From Bacillota bacterium (GTDB lineage Bacteria > Bacillota > Clostridia > Lachnospirales > Lachnospiraceae), in assembly GCA_023443225.1 (NCBI GenBank), contig JAEZVF010000081.1, positions 1-51,772 on the forward strand: 51,772 nt of DNA, written 5' to 3'. The translations under genes and the position numbers were made by a program. This document shows, piece after piece, positions 17,291 to 25,536 of this stretch (position 1 is the stretch's first letter; the number at the start of each line of letters is the position of its first letter). Below the pieces are notes generated by a model. It worked only from the letters and a program-made list of their open reading frames with translations, made no database searches and was not told the origin of the DNA.

Positions 17291-17343
17291 AAAGCCTGTT
17301 AAAAATAGCTATTACAAATAGCTGTATTTAACAGGCTTTTTCC
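17291..17343 (+). terminator. Rho-independent terminator after the larA-like gene
   Basis: AAAGCCTGTTAAA (17291-17303) pairs with TTTAACAGGCTTT (17327-17339) and is followed by a T-rich tail. It closes the MDR-uxuA-uxuB-larA transcription unit. The rest of the gap to 17511 shows no gene. Confidence 0.85.
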
Positions 17344-17511
17344 TTTTATACTTTATCTAAGTCAGCGGGTATCATGATAATGCTGCAGCTTCTATCACTT
17401 CGAATTACTCGTAATAATACTTCTTAATATGATATCTGATTCTTCATCCGTGTATTACATAAAATTTTGTGTAGTTTGCTAAAAATTTTTATTTAGTTCA
17501 GCTAAATATTA

Positions 17512-17540
17512 TTGACATTTAAGGAAGAATCATGTAATAT
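17512..17540 (+). promoter_or_regulatory. Sigma-A promoter of the deaminase gene
   Basis: TTGACA (17512-17517), 17 bp, TAATAT (17535-17540). The leader of about 240 nt to the ATG at 17787 contains a weak stem (TAGAAAC 17557-17563 / GTTTCTA 17578-17584), but no riboswitch that I recognise. Confidence 0.75.
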
Positions 17541-17786
17541 TAACTATAATAGCTGATAGAAACTAGTTATATTTTTTGTTTCTAATTTATGAATAGCATC
17601 GAATCTATTAATTAGACGGAATGTATGTATAAGAGAAAGAAGAAAAGCGAAGAGCTACACATATATTTCTATATCAATTACTAAGAATGCTGCCATATGC
17701 TATTACACTATTCACATTTACCTTCTTTGGGAGCAAGAATTTTGGTCCGAAAGCAATTGGTAAACCATATTCAGGGAGGCAAAATT

Positions 17787-18275
17787 ATGTTTAAACATGA
17801 TCATATCTATTATCTGAAAGAAGCTATCCAAGTAGCAAAAGAATCTGCTGCAGCTGGAAATCATCCTTTCGGATCTATATTAGTTGATCCTGATGGTACT
17901 ATTCTTCTTCGGCAGGGTAATCTTGAAGTAACGGAAAACTGCTCTATCGGGCACGCTGAAACAATGCTCCTTGAAAAAGCAGGCCATCTATACGACAAAA
18001 AATTTCTTTGGAATTGCACGATGTATACTACTGTTGAACCTTGCGTAATGTGCTGCGGTGCTTGCTATTGGACGAATGTCGGTACTATTGTATATGGACT
18101 CTCTGAGACGAAATTATTGGAATTAACCGGTGATAATGATAAAAACCCGACTTTTAATCTTCCTTCACGTGATATATTTGCTAAAGGGCAAAAAGATATT
18201 ACAGTAATCGGACCATTTAAAGAACTGGAAGAAGAAATTATCGAGTCTCATATAAATTATTGGAAGACAAAATAA
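17787..18275 (+). CDS. Cytidine/guanine-deaminase-fold zinc enzyme (nucleoside deaminase)
   Basis: 162 aa. The zinc site 'GHAETMLL' (His plus catalytic Glu) and 'VEPCVMCCGAC' (PCxxC) are intact, and 'NHPFGSILVD' is the conserved first motif. Size and motifs fit the GuaD/TadA-like group of single-domain deaminases, which act on guanine, adenine, cytosine or tRNA adenosine. The exact base is not decidable. An upstream in-frame ATG at 17697 has no ribosome binding site, while AGGGAGG (17773-17779) precedes the ATG at 17787. It is transcribed alone from its own promoter, and no operator box of the island precedes it. Confidence 0.85.
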   Translation: MFKHDHIYYLKEAIQVAKESAAAGNHPFGSILVDPDGTILLRQGNLEVTENCSIGHAETMLLEKAGHLYDKKFLWNCTMYTTVEPCVMCCGACYWTNVGTIVYGLSETKLLELTGDNDKNPTFNLPSRDIFAKGQKDITVIGPFKELEEEIIESHINYWKTK

Positions 18276-18340
18276 CATTACCTTATTTAAACGTAGGAGT
18301 TATAATAGAGTAAGAGGCCGCGACTAACCGACGGCACACG

Positions 18341-18376
18341 ATTAGAAAGACTAGGCTATTGCCTAGTCTTTCTAAT
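18341..18376. terminator. Bidirectional terminator between deaminase and GntR genes
   Basis: This is a perfect 16-bp stem (ATTAGAAAGACTAGGC at 18341-18356 with 18361-18376) and a TATT loop, between two convergent genes. Confidence 0.75.
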
Positions 18377-18404
18377 AGAAGAAATTATTCATTATATAAT
18401 ATAT

Positions 18405-19118
18405 CTACATCGCAAAATAAGTTGGATATGTAGTAAGCATTTTGTTAAATTCCTTTTTATATGCTCCGATATGTTTATCATAAAAACCTTCAATATCGTC
18501 CTTCGGTCCTACTCCCAACATCAAATACTGATAAAGCGTATGATGATCATCTCGAAACTGTCTTCTATCACCAGACATTAATATGGTATCCATATGTCTA
18601 ACACGGTCAAAATCAGAGCAAACACTCTTAACCATTGACCAGATATGAGATTTGTTCGCAGCCGCATAAATATATCCATGAAATTCATCATCCAATGCAA
18701 AGTACTCATCTACTTCATCTGGATTTGTTAAAATTTCTGATTGTTTTTCTATATTTTCTCTTAACAGCCTTAATATTTCTGGGGAAATATTCCCAGCAAC
18801 TTGACGTATAATGGTTGGTTCAAGAACACTTCTTAAAAAGTAACCTTCCCTCATTACTTCCAAATTAACCAACGATACTTTTGAACTGCTTTGCGGTAAA
18901 ACATCTACCAGAAAATTCTCTTTTAACATCAGAACAGCCTCATGTACAGGTGTACGACTGATATTTAAAAGCTGAGCAATATCACTCTCTTTAATAACCT
19001 CCCCAGGTAACATTCTCAAACTCATTATATTATATCGTAGTAACCTGAATACATATTCCCTATTGTTTTCTGATTCTTTTCTCTTTAATATCTTCAACTT
19101 TTCTAATGATATAAACAT
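18405..19118 (-). CDS. GntR-family regulator, FCD subfamily (paralogue B)
   Basis: 237 aa. Winged helix with recognition helix 'NISRTPVHEAVLMLKEN'. The FCD domain has 'LDDEFHG' and 'FDRVRHMD', consistent with a metal-bound carboxylate site. By eye it is roughly two-thirds identical to the regulator at 20848-21549, and the recognition helices are nearly the same, so both probably bind the same operator. A YTRATATATYAR box sits just upstream of its own -35, suggesting autoregulation. Start ATG at 19118 follows AAGGGG. Confidence 0.9.
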   Translation of the reverse strand: MFISLEKLKILKRKESENNREYVFRLLRYNIMSLRMLPGEVIKESDIAQLLNISRTPVHEAVLMLKENFLVDVLPQSSSKVSLVNLEVMREGYFLRSVLEPTIIRQVAGNISPEILRLLRENIEKQSEILTNPDEVDEYFALDDEFHGYIYAAANKSHIWSMVKSVCSDFDRVRHMDTILMSGDRRQFRDDHHTLYQYLMLGVGPKDDIEGFYDKHIGAYKKEFNKMLTTYPTYFAM

Positions 19119-19150
19119 AACCGACCCCTTAAAAGTATTTATTTGGCTTT

Positions 19151-19195
19151 ATTGTATCATTAGATTTTTCAAATGTCAATTCATTAATATATTAG
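19151..19195 (-). promoter_or_regulatory. Promoter of GntR paralogue B with operator box
   Basis: On the minus strand TTGACA (19174-19179) and TACAAT (19151-19156) are 17 bp apart. TTAATATATTAG (19184-19195) lies immediately upstream of the -35. Confidence 0.75.
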
Positions 19196-19242
19196 TTTAC
19201 CATCTATAGTATACAAGTAAACCATTTAAAAAAGCTCGAATT

Positions 19243-20583
19243 TTACCGTATCATAGATTTCTCTTTCCATTTTCCACTCTGAAGACGGATATATGCAACA
19301 CAAAGGCCAGCAAACCATCCGGCTGGAATTGACCACCATATAGCTCGTTCTCCAATAAAATACGAAGCACCATATGCAATCACTACCCGTACAGTAAGAT
19401 TGGTTAAGGTAGTAACCAAGAATATTTTCATGTCCGCAGCTCCTCTTAATACACCATTTGTAACATTCATCGCACCCATTACAAAATAAAATACAGACAC
19501 AACACGCAAATATTCAACCCCTACTTTAACAACCTCCGGATTCTCTTTGACATTAATAAAACAGCCAATAAATTTCTCTCCGAATAAAAACTGTAATACT
19601 GCAATGGTTAATCCAATCGTCGTTACCATTACTAAGGCGGCACGGTGACCTGCTTTTATTCGATCGGGTTTTTTTGCTCCGATATTCTGTGCCGTAAAGG
19701 TAGATACTGCACTTCCTACATTAACCATTGGCTGTATCGCTATACTGTCAATTTTTGTAGCAGCTGTATAACCAGCAACTACTACGGATCCATAGCCATT
19801 TACAAGAGTTTGTACTAATAACATCCCTATAGATACTATAGACTGCTGTATGGTGGAAGGAATGGCAATTTTACTAACTTTCAGCAGTATATGTTTGTCA
19901 AATAGCTTGGACTCTTCTTTCACATTCATCTTCTTAATACGATAGATAAGATTCAAAAAAGACAAAGTAGCAGATATTCCTTGAGCAATTAAGGTTGCCC
20001 ATGCAACACCACTTACTCCCATAGAGAAGCGAATAACAAAAATTAGATCTAACATTATATTAACGAAGGCAGATATAATTAGAAAAATTAGTGGTGTTGT
20101 TGAGTCACCAAGAGCATTATAAACTGCAGTTAAGGCATTATATAAAAACAAAAAAATTATCCCAGAAAAATATATCTGAAGATAGGTCTGCGCATCTTCA
20201 AGTATATTAAAGGGAGTATTCATAAATTTTAAAATAGCTTTATTAGCTGTTAATCCGACAATCATTAAAAAGGAACTAAGACAAAGCACCGATATTAATA
20301 CGGTGCTGATTGCAGTCTTCATTTCTCCGAGTTTACCTGCTCCAAAAAGTTGTGAAATAAATACGGCGGAACCGATGCTAATACCAGTTGCAAAGGCTAT
20401 AAAAAGAAAAGTAATTGATGTAGATATTCCAACTGCTGCCAATGCATCGGGACCTACAAAGTTTCCTACCACAATAGAATCTACTATATTATACATTTGT
20501 TGAAATATATTTCCTAATATCATCGGAACAGCAAACAATAACAAAGATTTACTGGGATTACCATTGATCATATCTCCTGCCAT
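19243..20583 (-). CDS. MATE-family multidrug/metabolite exporter
   Basis: 446 aa with about twelve hydrophobic helices in two MatE halves. Typical stretches are 'GNIFQQMYNIVDSIVVGNFVG' (split over helix 1) and 'ATKIDSIAIQPM' in the second half. It is an Na+ or H+ antiporter of the DinF/NorM type in the membrane. An upstream GTG at 20595 is part of the Shine-Dalgarno AGGTGG, so the ATG at 20583 is chosen. It sits between two paralogous GntR regulators and has its own promoter. A role in exporting toxic intermediates of the island is only an inference. Confidence 0.88.
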   Translation of the reverse strand: MAGDMINGNPSKSLLLFAVPMILGNIFQQMYNIVDSIVVGNFVGPDALAAVGISTSITFLFIAFATGISIGSAVFISQLFGAGKLGEMKTAISTVLISVLCLSSFLMIVGLTANKAILKFMNTPFNILEDAQTYLQIYFSGIIFLFLYNALTAVYNALGDSTTPLIFLIISAFVNIMLDLIFVIRFSMGVSGVAWATLIAQGISATLSFLNLIYRIKKMNVKEESKLFDKHILLKVSKIAIPSTIQQSIVSIGMLLVQTLVNGYGSVVVAGYTAATKIDSIAIQPMVNVGSAVSTFTAQNIGAKKPDRIKAGHRAALVMVTTIGLTIAVLQFLFGEKFIGCFINVKENPEVVKVGVEYLRVVSVFYFVMGAMNVTNGVLRGAADMKIFLVTTLTNLTVRVVIAYGASYFIGERAIWWSIPAGWFAGLCVAYIRLQSGKWKEKSMIR

Positions 20584-20650
20584 ATTAAGATCCACCTATT
20601 CTTCTTTTTATTTCTTGCCTGTCTAATAATTCTGATTTATTTGTTAGTTT

Positions 20651-20680
20651 ATCATAGTCTAATTCGTTTATTGATGTCAA
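20651..20680 (-). promoter_or_regulatory. Promoter of the MATE gene
   Basis: On the minus strand TTGACA (20675-20680) and TATGAT (20651-20656) are 18 bp apart. A cre-like sequence, TGATAACGTTAAAA, lies further upstream at 20780-20793, inside the long hairpin. Confidence 0.6.
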
Positions 20681-20717
20681 ATAGTATTTATGAATTATAC
20701 TATTAATATTCTTATGT

Positions 20718-20812
20718 AAAAAGGGATTGTTACAAAATTATAAGATTATCAAACTTGCATCTTAAAATGTTTCTGCAAGTGATAACGTTAAAAATATTGC
20801 AACAAGCCCTTA
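20718..20812 (-). terminator. Long double hairpin after GntR paralogue C
   Basis: On the minus strand an outer imperfect stem (AAGGG-TTGTT-CAA arms at about 20718-20738 and 20793-20812) ends in five T. It encloses a second stem, TTATCA/TTGCA with TGCAA/TTGATAA. It acts as a terminator, but its size suggests a small hairpin repeat element. Confidence 0.6.
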
Positions 20813-20847
20813 AGGATAACTATTTTGTACGTACCAATTTGTCTCAT

Positions 20848-21549
20848 TTATAATAGAAAATAATCCGGATAAGCCTTTAACATCTTATCAAATTCATTTT
20901 TGTAAGATCCTATGTGGTTTTCATAAAAATCATCTATATCATCCCCAGAACCAATTCCTAACATCAGCATTTGATATAATTTTCTATGGTCTTCACTTAA
21001 CTTTTTTCTATTTCCTGACATCAAAATAGCATCCATATGCCTTACTCGATCAAAATGAGAACTTACGCTTTTTACCATAGTCCAAATATTAGGTTTGTTA
21101 GCGGCTTGGTAGAATATACCATGAAATTCATCGTCTAGTACAAAGAATTCGTCAATTAGATCAGGGTTTTCCAAAACTTGCTCCTGTTTATTCAAATTCT
21201 CTTTCATTAGTTTTAGCATCTCAGAGGAAACATTACCTGCAATCTGACGCAGGATTGTTGTTTCTAAAATACTTCTTAAGAAATAACCTTCTCTCATCAT
21301 ATTCAAATCTACCAAAGAAACTTTTGAACTACTCTGAGGAAGTACTTCAACCAGATAGTTTTCTTTGAGCATCAGGACAGCTTCATGTACCGGAGTTCTA
21401 CTGACATTAAGCATTTTTGCAATATCATTTTCTTTTATAATCTCTCCGGGAATCATACGAAGGCACATAATATTATAACGTAAGAGTCGGAAAACATATT
21501 CTCTATTGTTCTCAGTTTCCCATCTTTTAATCAACTGTAGGTTTCTCAA
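20848..21549 (-). CDS. GntR-family regulator, FCD subfamily (paralogue C)
   Basis: 233 aa with recognition helix 'NVSRTPVHEAVLMLKEN', FCD motifs 'LDDEFHG' and 'FDRVRHMD'. The start codon is TTG at 21549, 5-6 nt after GAGGTG, because no ATG lies in frame before the winged helix. It follows the ABC importer genes on the same strand, beyond a hairpin, so some read-through transcription is likely. Paralogue B lies on the far side of the MATE gene, which points to a local duplication. Confidence 0.9.
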   Translation of the reverse strand: MRNLQLIKRWETENNREYVFRLLRYNIMCLRMIPGEIIKENDIAKMLNVSRTPVHEAVLMLKENYLVEVLPQSSSKVSLVDLNMMREGYFLRSILETTILRQIAGNVSSEMLKLMKENLNKQEQVLENPDLIDEFFVLDDEFHGIFYQAANKPNIWTMVKSVSSHFDRVRHMDAILMSGNRKKLSEDHRKLYQMLMLGIGSGDDIDDFYENHIGSYKNEFDKMLKAYPDYFLL

Positions 21550-21603
21550 TACATCACCTCTTAATAGGCTATTCTTAAAGCAAAATGTAATTCACTATAT
21601 ATA

Positions 21604-21638
21604 GGGGGCTTTATCGGTTTACCACCCATAAAGCCCCC
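21604..21638 (-). terminator. Hairpin after the ABC importer operon
   Basis: GGGGGCTTTA (21604-21613) pairs with TAAAGCCCCC (21629-21638), 6 bp past the last importer gene. The tail is only T/A rich, so termination may be partial. Confidence 0.65.
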
Positions 21639-21644
21639 TTAAAA

Positions 21645-22673
21645 CTAATTATCGTTAATACTGGTAGTCGCTGCATTAAGCATATTTTGACGGGACTCTT
21701 TTGCATAATGGCATGCAACGCAGTGTCCTGGCTCTACTTCAACGAGTTCTGGTGTCTTAAGTGAACAATCCGGTTTTGCCATCCAGCAACGGTTAGCGAA
21801 ACGGCATCCCGGTTTTGGATTCATCGGACTCGGAACATCACCCTTTAGTACGATACGAGATACTTTTTTATCTACATTTACCTTAGGAACTGCACTAAGC
21901 AAAGCAATGGAATAAGGATGCATTGTATTATTAAAGATGGCATCTCTATCTGCTATTTCTACAATTTGTCCAAGATACATAACCGCAATACGGTTACAGA
22001 TGTGACCTACAACACTTAAATCATGAGAAATAAACAAATAGGATAAATTCATTTTTTTCTGTAAGTCCATGAGTAAGTTGATAATTTTTGCTTGAATAGA
22101 TACATCCAAAGAGGATACCGGTTCGTCACAAACAATGAAATCCGGATGCAAGGATAGGGCACGGCCGATACCAACAACCTGTCTCATACCACCGTCAAGC
22201 TCATGAGGATAGTGATCCAAAAGGTCTTTTGATATACCAACTGTTTCACATACTTCATTCACTCGTTTATCCAATTCTTCCTTGGTCTTTGCCAAACCAT
22301 GAATTTCAAATGCTTCACTTAATATCTTCTTGATTGTCTTTTTCGGATTCAAAGAAGAATATGGATCCTGGAAAATGATTTGCATTTTTTTCGTATATTC
22401 ATGTTCCTCTTCTTTTGTTGCTTCAAATACATTTTTTCCTTTATATAAAAGTTCGCCATCGGTAGCTTTCAGCAAACGCATAATTACATTACCTACTGTA
22501 CTTTTACCACAACCAGATTCTCCAACCAAACCTAATGTTTCACCCGGATAGATTTTAAAACTTACATCATCTACTGCATGTAATTTACCTTTACGGGGAA
22601 TATCAAAATATTCTTTCAAATGATTTACTTCGATTAATGGCTGTTTTTGGTTCGTTTTCATTTCTTTTGCCAT
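21645..22673 (-). CDS. Oligopeptide/dipeptide-type ABC importer ATPase, OppF/DppF
   Basis: 342 aa. Walker A GESGCGKST is at 51-59. Walker B is 'FIVCDEPVSSLD', and the C-terminal oligo_HPY region has 'NPKPGCRFANRCW'. The signature is LDGGMRQ rather than LSGGQ, a Ser-to-Asp variant that I believe occurs in some clostridial OppF proteins. The ATG at 22673 follows GGGGAGG and lies 2 nt after the OppD-like stop, so the longer frame reaching 22700 is not needed. It forms the heterodimeric motor with the OppD-like ATPase encoded just upstream. Confidence 0.92.
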   Translation of the reverse strand: MAKEMKTNQKQPLIEVNHLKEYFDIPRKGKLHAVDDVSFKIYPGETLGLVGESGCGKSTVGNVIMRLLKATDGELLYKGKNVFEATKEEEHEYTKKMQIIFQDPYSSLNPKKTIKKILSEAFEIHGLAKTKEELDKRVNEVCETVGISKDLLDHYPHELDGGMRQVVGIGRALSLHPDFIVCDEPVSSLDVSIQAKIINLLMDLQKKMNLSYLFISHDLSVVGHICNRIAVMYLGQIVEIADRDAIFNNTMHPYSIALLSAVPKVNVDKKVSRIVLKGDVPSPMNPKPGCRFANRCWMAKPDCSLKTPELVEVEPGHCVACHYAKESRQNMLNAATTSINDN

Positions 22674-22675
22674 TT

Positions 22676-23638
22676 TTACACCTCCCCATGGATAAAGCAT
22701 TCTACATAATGGTTATCATTGATTTTAACCATTTTAGGTGTCTCAGTTTTACATTTTGCCACACAATTGGAACATCTTGGATGGAAACGACATCCATCCG
22801 GTAAGTTTTGTGGGTTAGCAATTGTTCCAGGTATTGCATGCAATCTCTCTTTACCACCATCCAGTGTTGGAAGTGCACCAAGCAAGCCTACGGTATAAGG
22901 ATGCTTCGGATCTGTAAACACTTCTTTCACCGTTCCATATTCAATAATACGACCTGCGTACATAACTGCAACTTTTTCACAAAGTTCTGAAATAATTCCA
23001 AGATTATGAGTAATCATAAGTAAAGAAGTTGAATAATCCGTCTGCAGCTTCTTCATCAACTCAAGAATCTGTGCCTGAATGGTTACGTCAAGAGCCGTAG
23101 TCGGTTCATCTGCAATTAACAACTCTGGATTACATGCGATACCAGCTGCAATACCAACACGCTGTCTCATACCACCACTAAACTGATTTGGGTAATCATT
23201 CAAACGATATCCTGCGATACCAACTGTCTCTAACAGTTCTTTTACTTTTTGCTCTGTTTCTTTTTTATTTAAACCTTTATGTCTTCTTAATACCATACCA
23301 ATCTGCTCACCTATTGTGAATACAGGGTTTAAGGAAGTTAATGGATTTTGGAAAATCATTGATATTTTATTACCACGCATGTCTAAAAGTTCTTTTTCAG
23401 ACATTTTCATAACAGATTTATTATCGTAATCTATATTTCCATTTTTTATTTTTGCGTTTTTTGCCAGAAGATTTAAGATTGATAATGCAACCGTTGTCTT
23501 TCCAGCTCCAGATTCACCAACAAGCCCAAGAGATTCTCCTTTGTGAATAGTTAAATTTACACCATTGAGTGCATGAACTACGGCGCGCTCGGTTTTAAAT
23601 TCAACTTCTAAATCTTTTATTTCTAATAATTTTTCCAT
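22676..23638 (-). CDS. Oligopeptide/dipeptide-type ABC importer ATPase, OppD/DppD
   Basis: 320 aa. Walker A is GESGAGKT, the canonical-like signature is FSGGMRQR, Walker B is 'LLIADEPTTALD', and the C-terminal oligo_HPY domain has 'GCRFHPRCSNC'. The ATG at 23638 follows TTGGAGG, and the in-frame extension upstream is ignored. Substrates of this transporter class in saccharolytic Clostridia include oligosaccharides as well as peptides. Confidence 0.93.
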   Translation of the reverse strand: MEKLLEIKDLEVEFKTERAVVHALNGVNLTIHKGESLGLVGESGAGKTTVALSILNLLAKNAKIKNGNIDYDNKSVMKMSEKELLDMRGNKISMIFQNPLTSLNPVFTIGEQIGMVLRRHKGLNKKETEQKVKELLETVGIAGYRLNDYPNQFSGGMRQRVGIAAGIACNPELLIADEPTTALDVTIQAQILELMKKLQTDYSTSLLMITHNLGIISELCEKVAVMYAGRIIEYGTVKEVFTDPKHPYTVGLLGALPTLDGGKERLHAIPGTIANPQNLPDGCRFHPRCSNCVAKCKTETPKMVKINDNHYVECFIHGEV

Positions 23639-23671
23639 GATCGACCTCCAAGCCAATTTTTTGAATAGTAA

Positions 23672-24520
23672 CTAATTTCTCTTTGGATCAAGGACATCAC
23701 GAAGTCCATCGCCTAAGAAGTTAAAAGCAAGAACCACTAGCATTAACGCTCCACCTGGCGCGAAACACAACCAAGGACTTGTAGATAAATATTTACGTCC
23801 GTTTGAAATCATATTACCCCAAGATGGTGTTGGAGGCTGAATTCCAAGGCTTAAGAAACTTAATGCTGCTTCTAACAAAATAGTAAATCCAAACTGCTGG
23901 CTTAATAATATTAAAAGTTGTGTCGTAATATTAGGGAAAATCTGTTTAAACATGATACTCCATTGAGAAGCACCTAAAACTTTGGAAGCATGAACAAACT
24001 CCATATTTTTAATGACAAGTACATTATTTCTGGCTAGTTTACAATATTGTACCCAACCGGTCAGTACCAGCACGACAACAAGATTTGTTATACTTGCTCC
24101 CATAACCGCCATTACGGCAATTGCAAGAATCATATTTGGTATAGCAAGGAAAACATCACATACACGCATGATGAAGGAATCTACTATACCACCAAAATAA
24201 CCAGCTATAACACCTAAAATTGTACCGATAATTACTGCAAAAGTAACAACCGCTGCTGCTATTGCCAAGGAATATCTACTTCCGAGAAGGAGACGTGTAA
24301 ACACATCACGACCAAGCTCGTCTGTTCCTAAGATATGACCATTCAACCCTTGTGAAAAATCAGGAGCTTTTAAACGTTCTGTTAGCGAGTTCTGAACAGG
24401 GTCGAACTTGACAATGAAAGGTGAAATAATGGATATAAAGATAACAATCGCTGCTACTGTAAATCCTACCATAAAGAATTTACTTTTCAGCATTCGTTTA
24501 ATAATCAGTTTTCTGTCCAT
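23672..24520 (-). CDS. ABC importer permease, OppC/DppC type
   Basis: 282 aa with six predicted helices. The N-terminal OppC_N segment contains a first helix and 'HILGTDELGRDVFTRLLLGSR', the hallmark of OppC/DppC. The EAA loop is 'HASKVLGASQWSIMFKQIFPN'-like (residues near 180-200). It pairs with the OppB-like permease encoded 10 bp upstream. Start ATG follows AGGAGAC. Confidence 0.94.
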   Translation of the reverse strand: MDRKLIIKRMLKSKFFMVGFTVAAIVIFISIISPFIVKFDPVQNSLTERLKAPDFSQGLNGHILGTDELGRDVFTRLLLGSRYSLAIAAAVVTFAVIIGTILGVIAGYFGGIVDSFIMRVCDVFLAIPNMILAIAVMAVMGASITNLVVVLVLTGWVQYCKLARNNVLVIKNMEFVHASKVLGASQWSIMFKQIFPNITTQLLILLSQQFGFTILLEAALSFLSLGIQPPTPSWGNMISNGRKYLSTSPWLCFAPGGALMLVVLAFNFLGDGLRDVLDPKRN

Positions 24521-24530
24521 TTTGTGTCTC

Positions 24531-25454
24531 CTATTCTAATGTAATTCGAGGATCAATCAGTGAGTTAATAACATCAACAGTCAGATTAATTAACGCAAAT
24601 AATGTAGCAATTATCAAAAGGATTGATTGAACCATTGCATAATCTCGGTTACCAACAGACTGGAAGGTTAATTGACCGATTCCCGGCAGCGAGAAAACAG
24701 TTTCAACGATAACAGCACCCGCAAGGAATCCACCAATTTGCAGTCCTACAATTGTTACAATAGGAATAAGTGCGTTTTTAAATGCATATTTTGTATATAC
24801 CGTTCTTTTTGGAATGCCTTTAGCTAACGTTGCAGTGATATAATCCTCTCTTAATACATCAATCATACCGGAACGTCCCATACGGGTTACCTGTGCAGCT
24901 GGTGGATATCCAAGAGTAACCGATGGTAAAATCATACTTACAAATGTTGCTCCACCCATAGCTGGTAACAAACCAAGCTTAACCGAGAAAACGAATATCA
25001 ATAATACAGCCAGCCAAACAGGCGACATGGATTGTCCTAGTAAAGCAAATAACATGGAGAAAAAGTCAATTGCTGTCCCCTGCTTTGCGCCAGCAATAAT
25101 ACCCATAGGTATACCGATCGCAAGACACAAAACCATTGTATAAAGTGTTAATCTTGCCGTGGATGGGAGTCTGTTGGCAAGAATACTGCTAACACTTGTT
25201 CTATAAGTTGTTGACATACCTAAATCACCTTGTAAAACCCCCGCCATATACTTTCCATACTGAACGATTAATGGTTTATCGAGTCCAAGTTTGATTTCCA
25301 TCTCTTGGATTTGCTCGTCTGTAGCATCATCCGGTAACATCATACGCGCTGGGTTACCCGGAGCAATTCGTACTAGCATAAAAGCTACAACAGAAACAAA
25401 GAATAATACAATTAATGTCTGTCCCAGTCGTTTTAATATATATCTTAATAGCAT
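24531..25454 (-). CDS. ABC importer permease, OppB/DppB type
   Basis: 307 aa with six helices. The N-terminus 'YILKRLGQTLIVLFFVSVVA' and 'IVQYGKYMAGVLQGDLG' are the OppB signature, and 'ATLAKGIPKRTVYTKYAFKN' is the EAA loop. It heterodimerises with the OppC-like permease. Start ATG follows AAGGAG. It is second in the operon, after the binding protein. Confidence 0.94.
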   Translation of the reverse strand: MLLRYILKRLGQTLIVLFFVSVVAFMLVRIAPGNPARMMLPDDATDEQIQEMEIKLGLDKPLIVQYGKYMAGVLQGDLGMSTTYRTSVSSILANRLPSTARLTLYTMVLCLAIGIPMGIIAGAKQGTAIDFFSMLFALLGQSMSPVWLAVLLIFVFSVKLGLLPAMGGATFVSMILPSVTLGYPPAAQVTRMGRSGMIDVLREDYITATLAKGIPKRTVYTKYAFKNALIPIVTIVGLQIGGFLAGAVIVETVFSLPGIGQLTFQSVGNRDYAMVQSILLIIATLFALINLTVDVINSLIDPRITLE

Positions 25455-25473
25455 CTTTCCGCTCCTTTTTTAA

Positions 25474-25506
25474 TGCCGTCTATACGGTTATCCCATATAA
25501 ACGGCA
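25474..25506 (-). repeat. Intercistronic hairpin between binding protein and permease genes
   Basis: TGCCGT (25474-25479) pairs with ACGGCA (25501-25506). Such hairpins after the solute-binding gene often stabilise its mRNA relative to the permease message. Confidence 0.5.
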
Positions 25507-25536
25507 ATTGAAATTAATTTCTACTACGTTTTATCT

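Noticed and set aside
17547..17786. Purine riboswitch ahead of the deaminase gene
   Set aside because: The leader has a GTTTCTA segment, but the conserved P2/P3 loops and the other core positions are missing.
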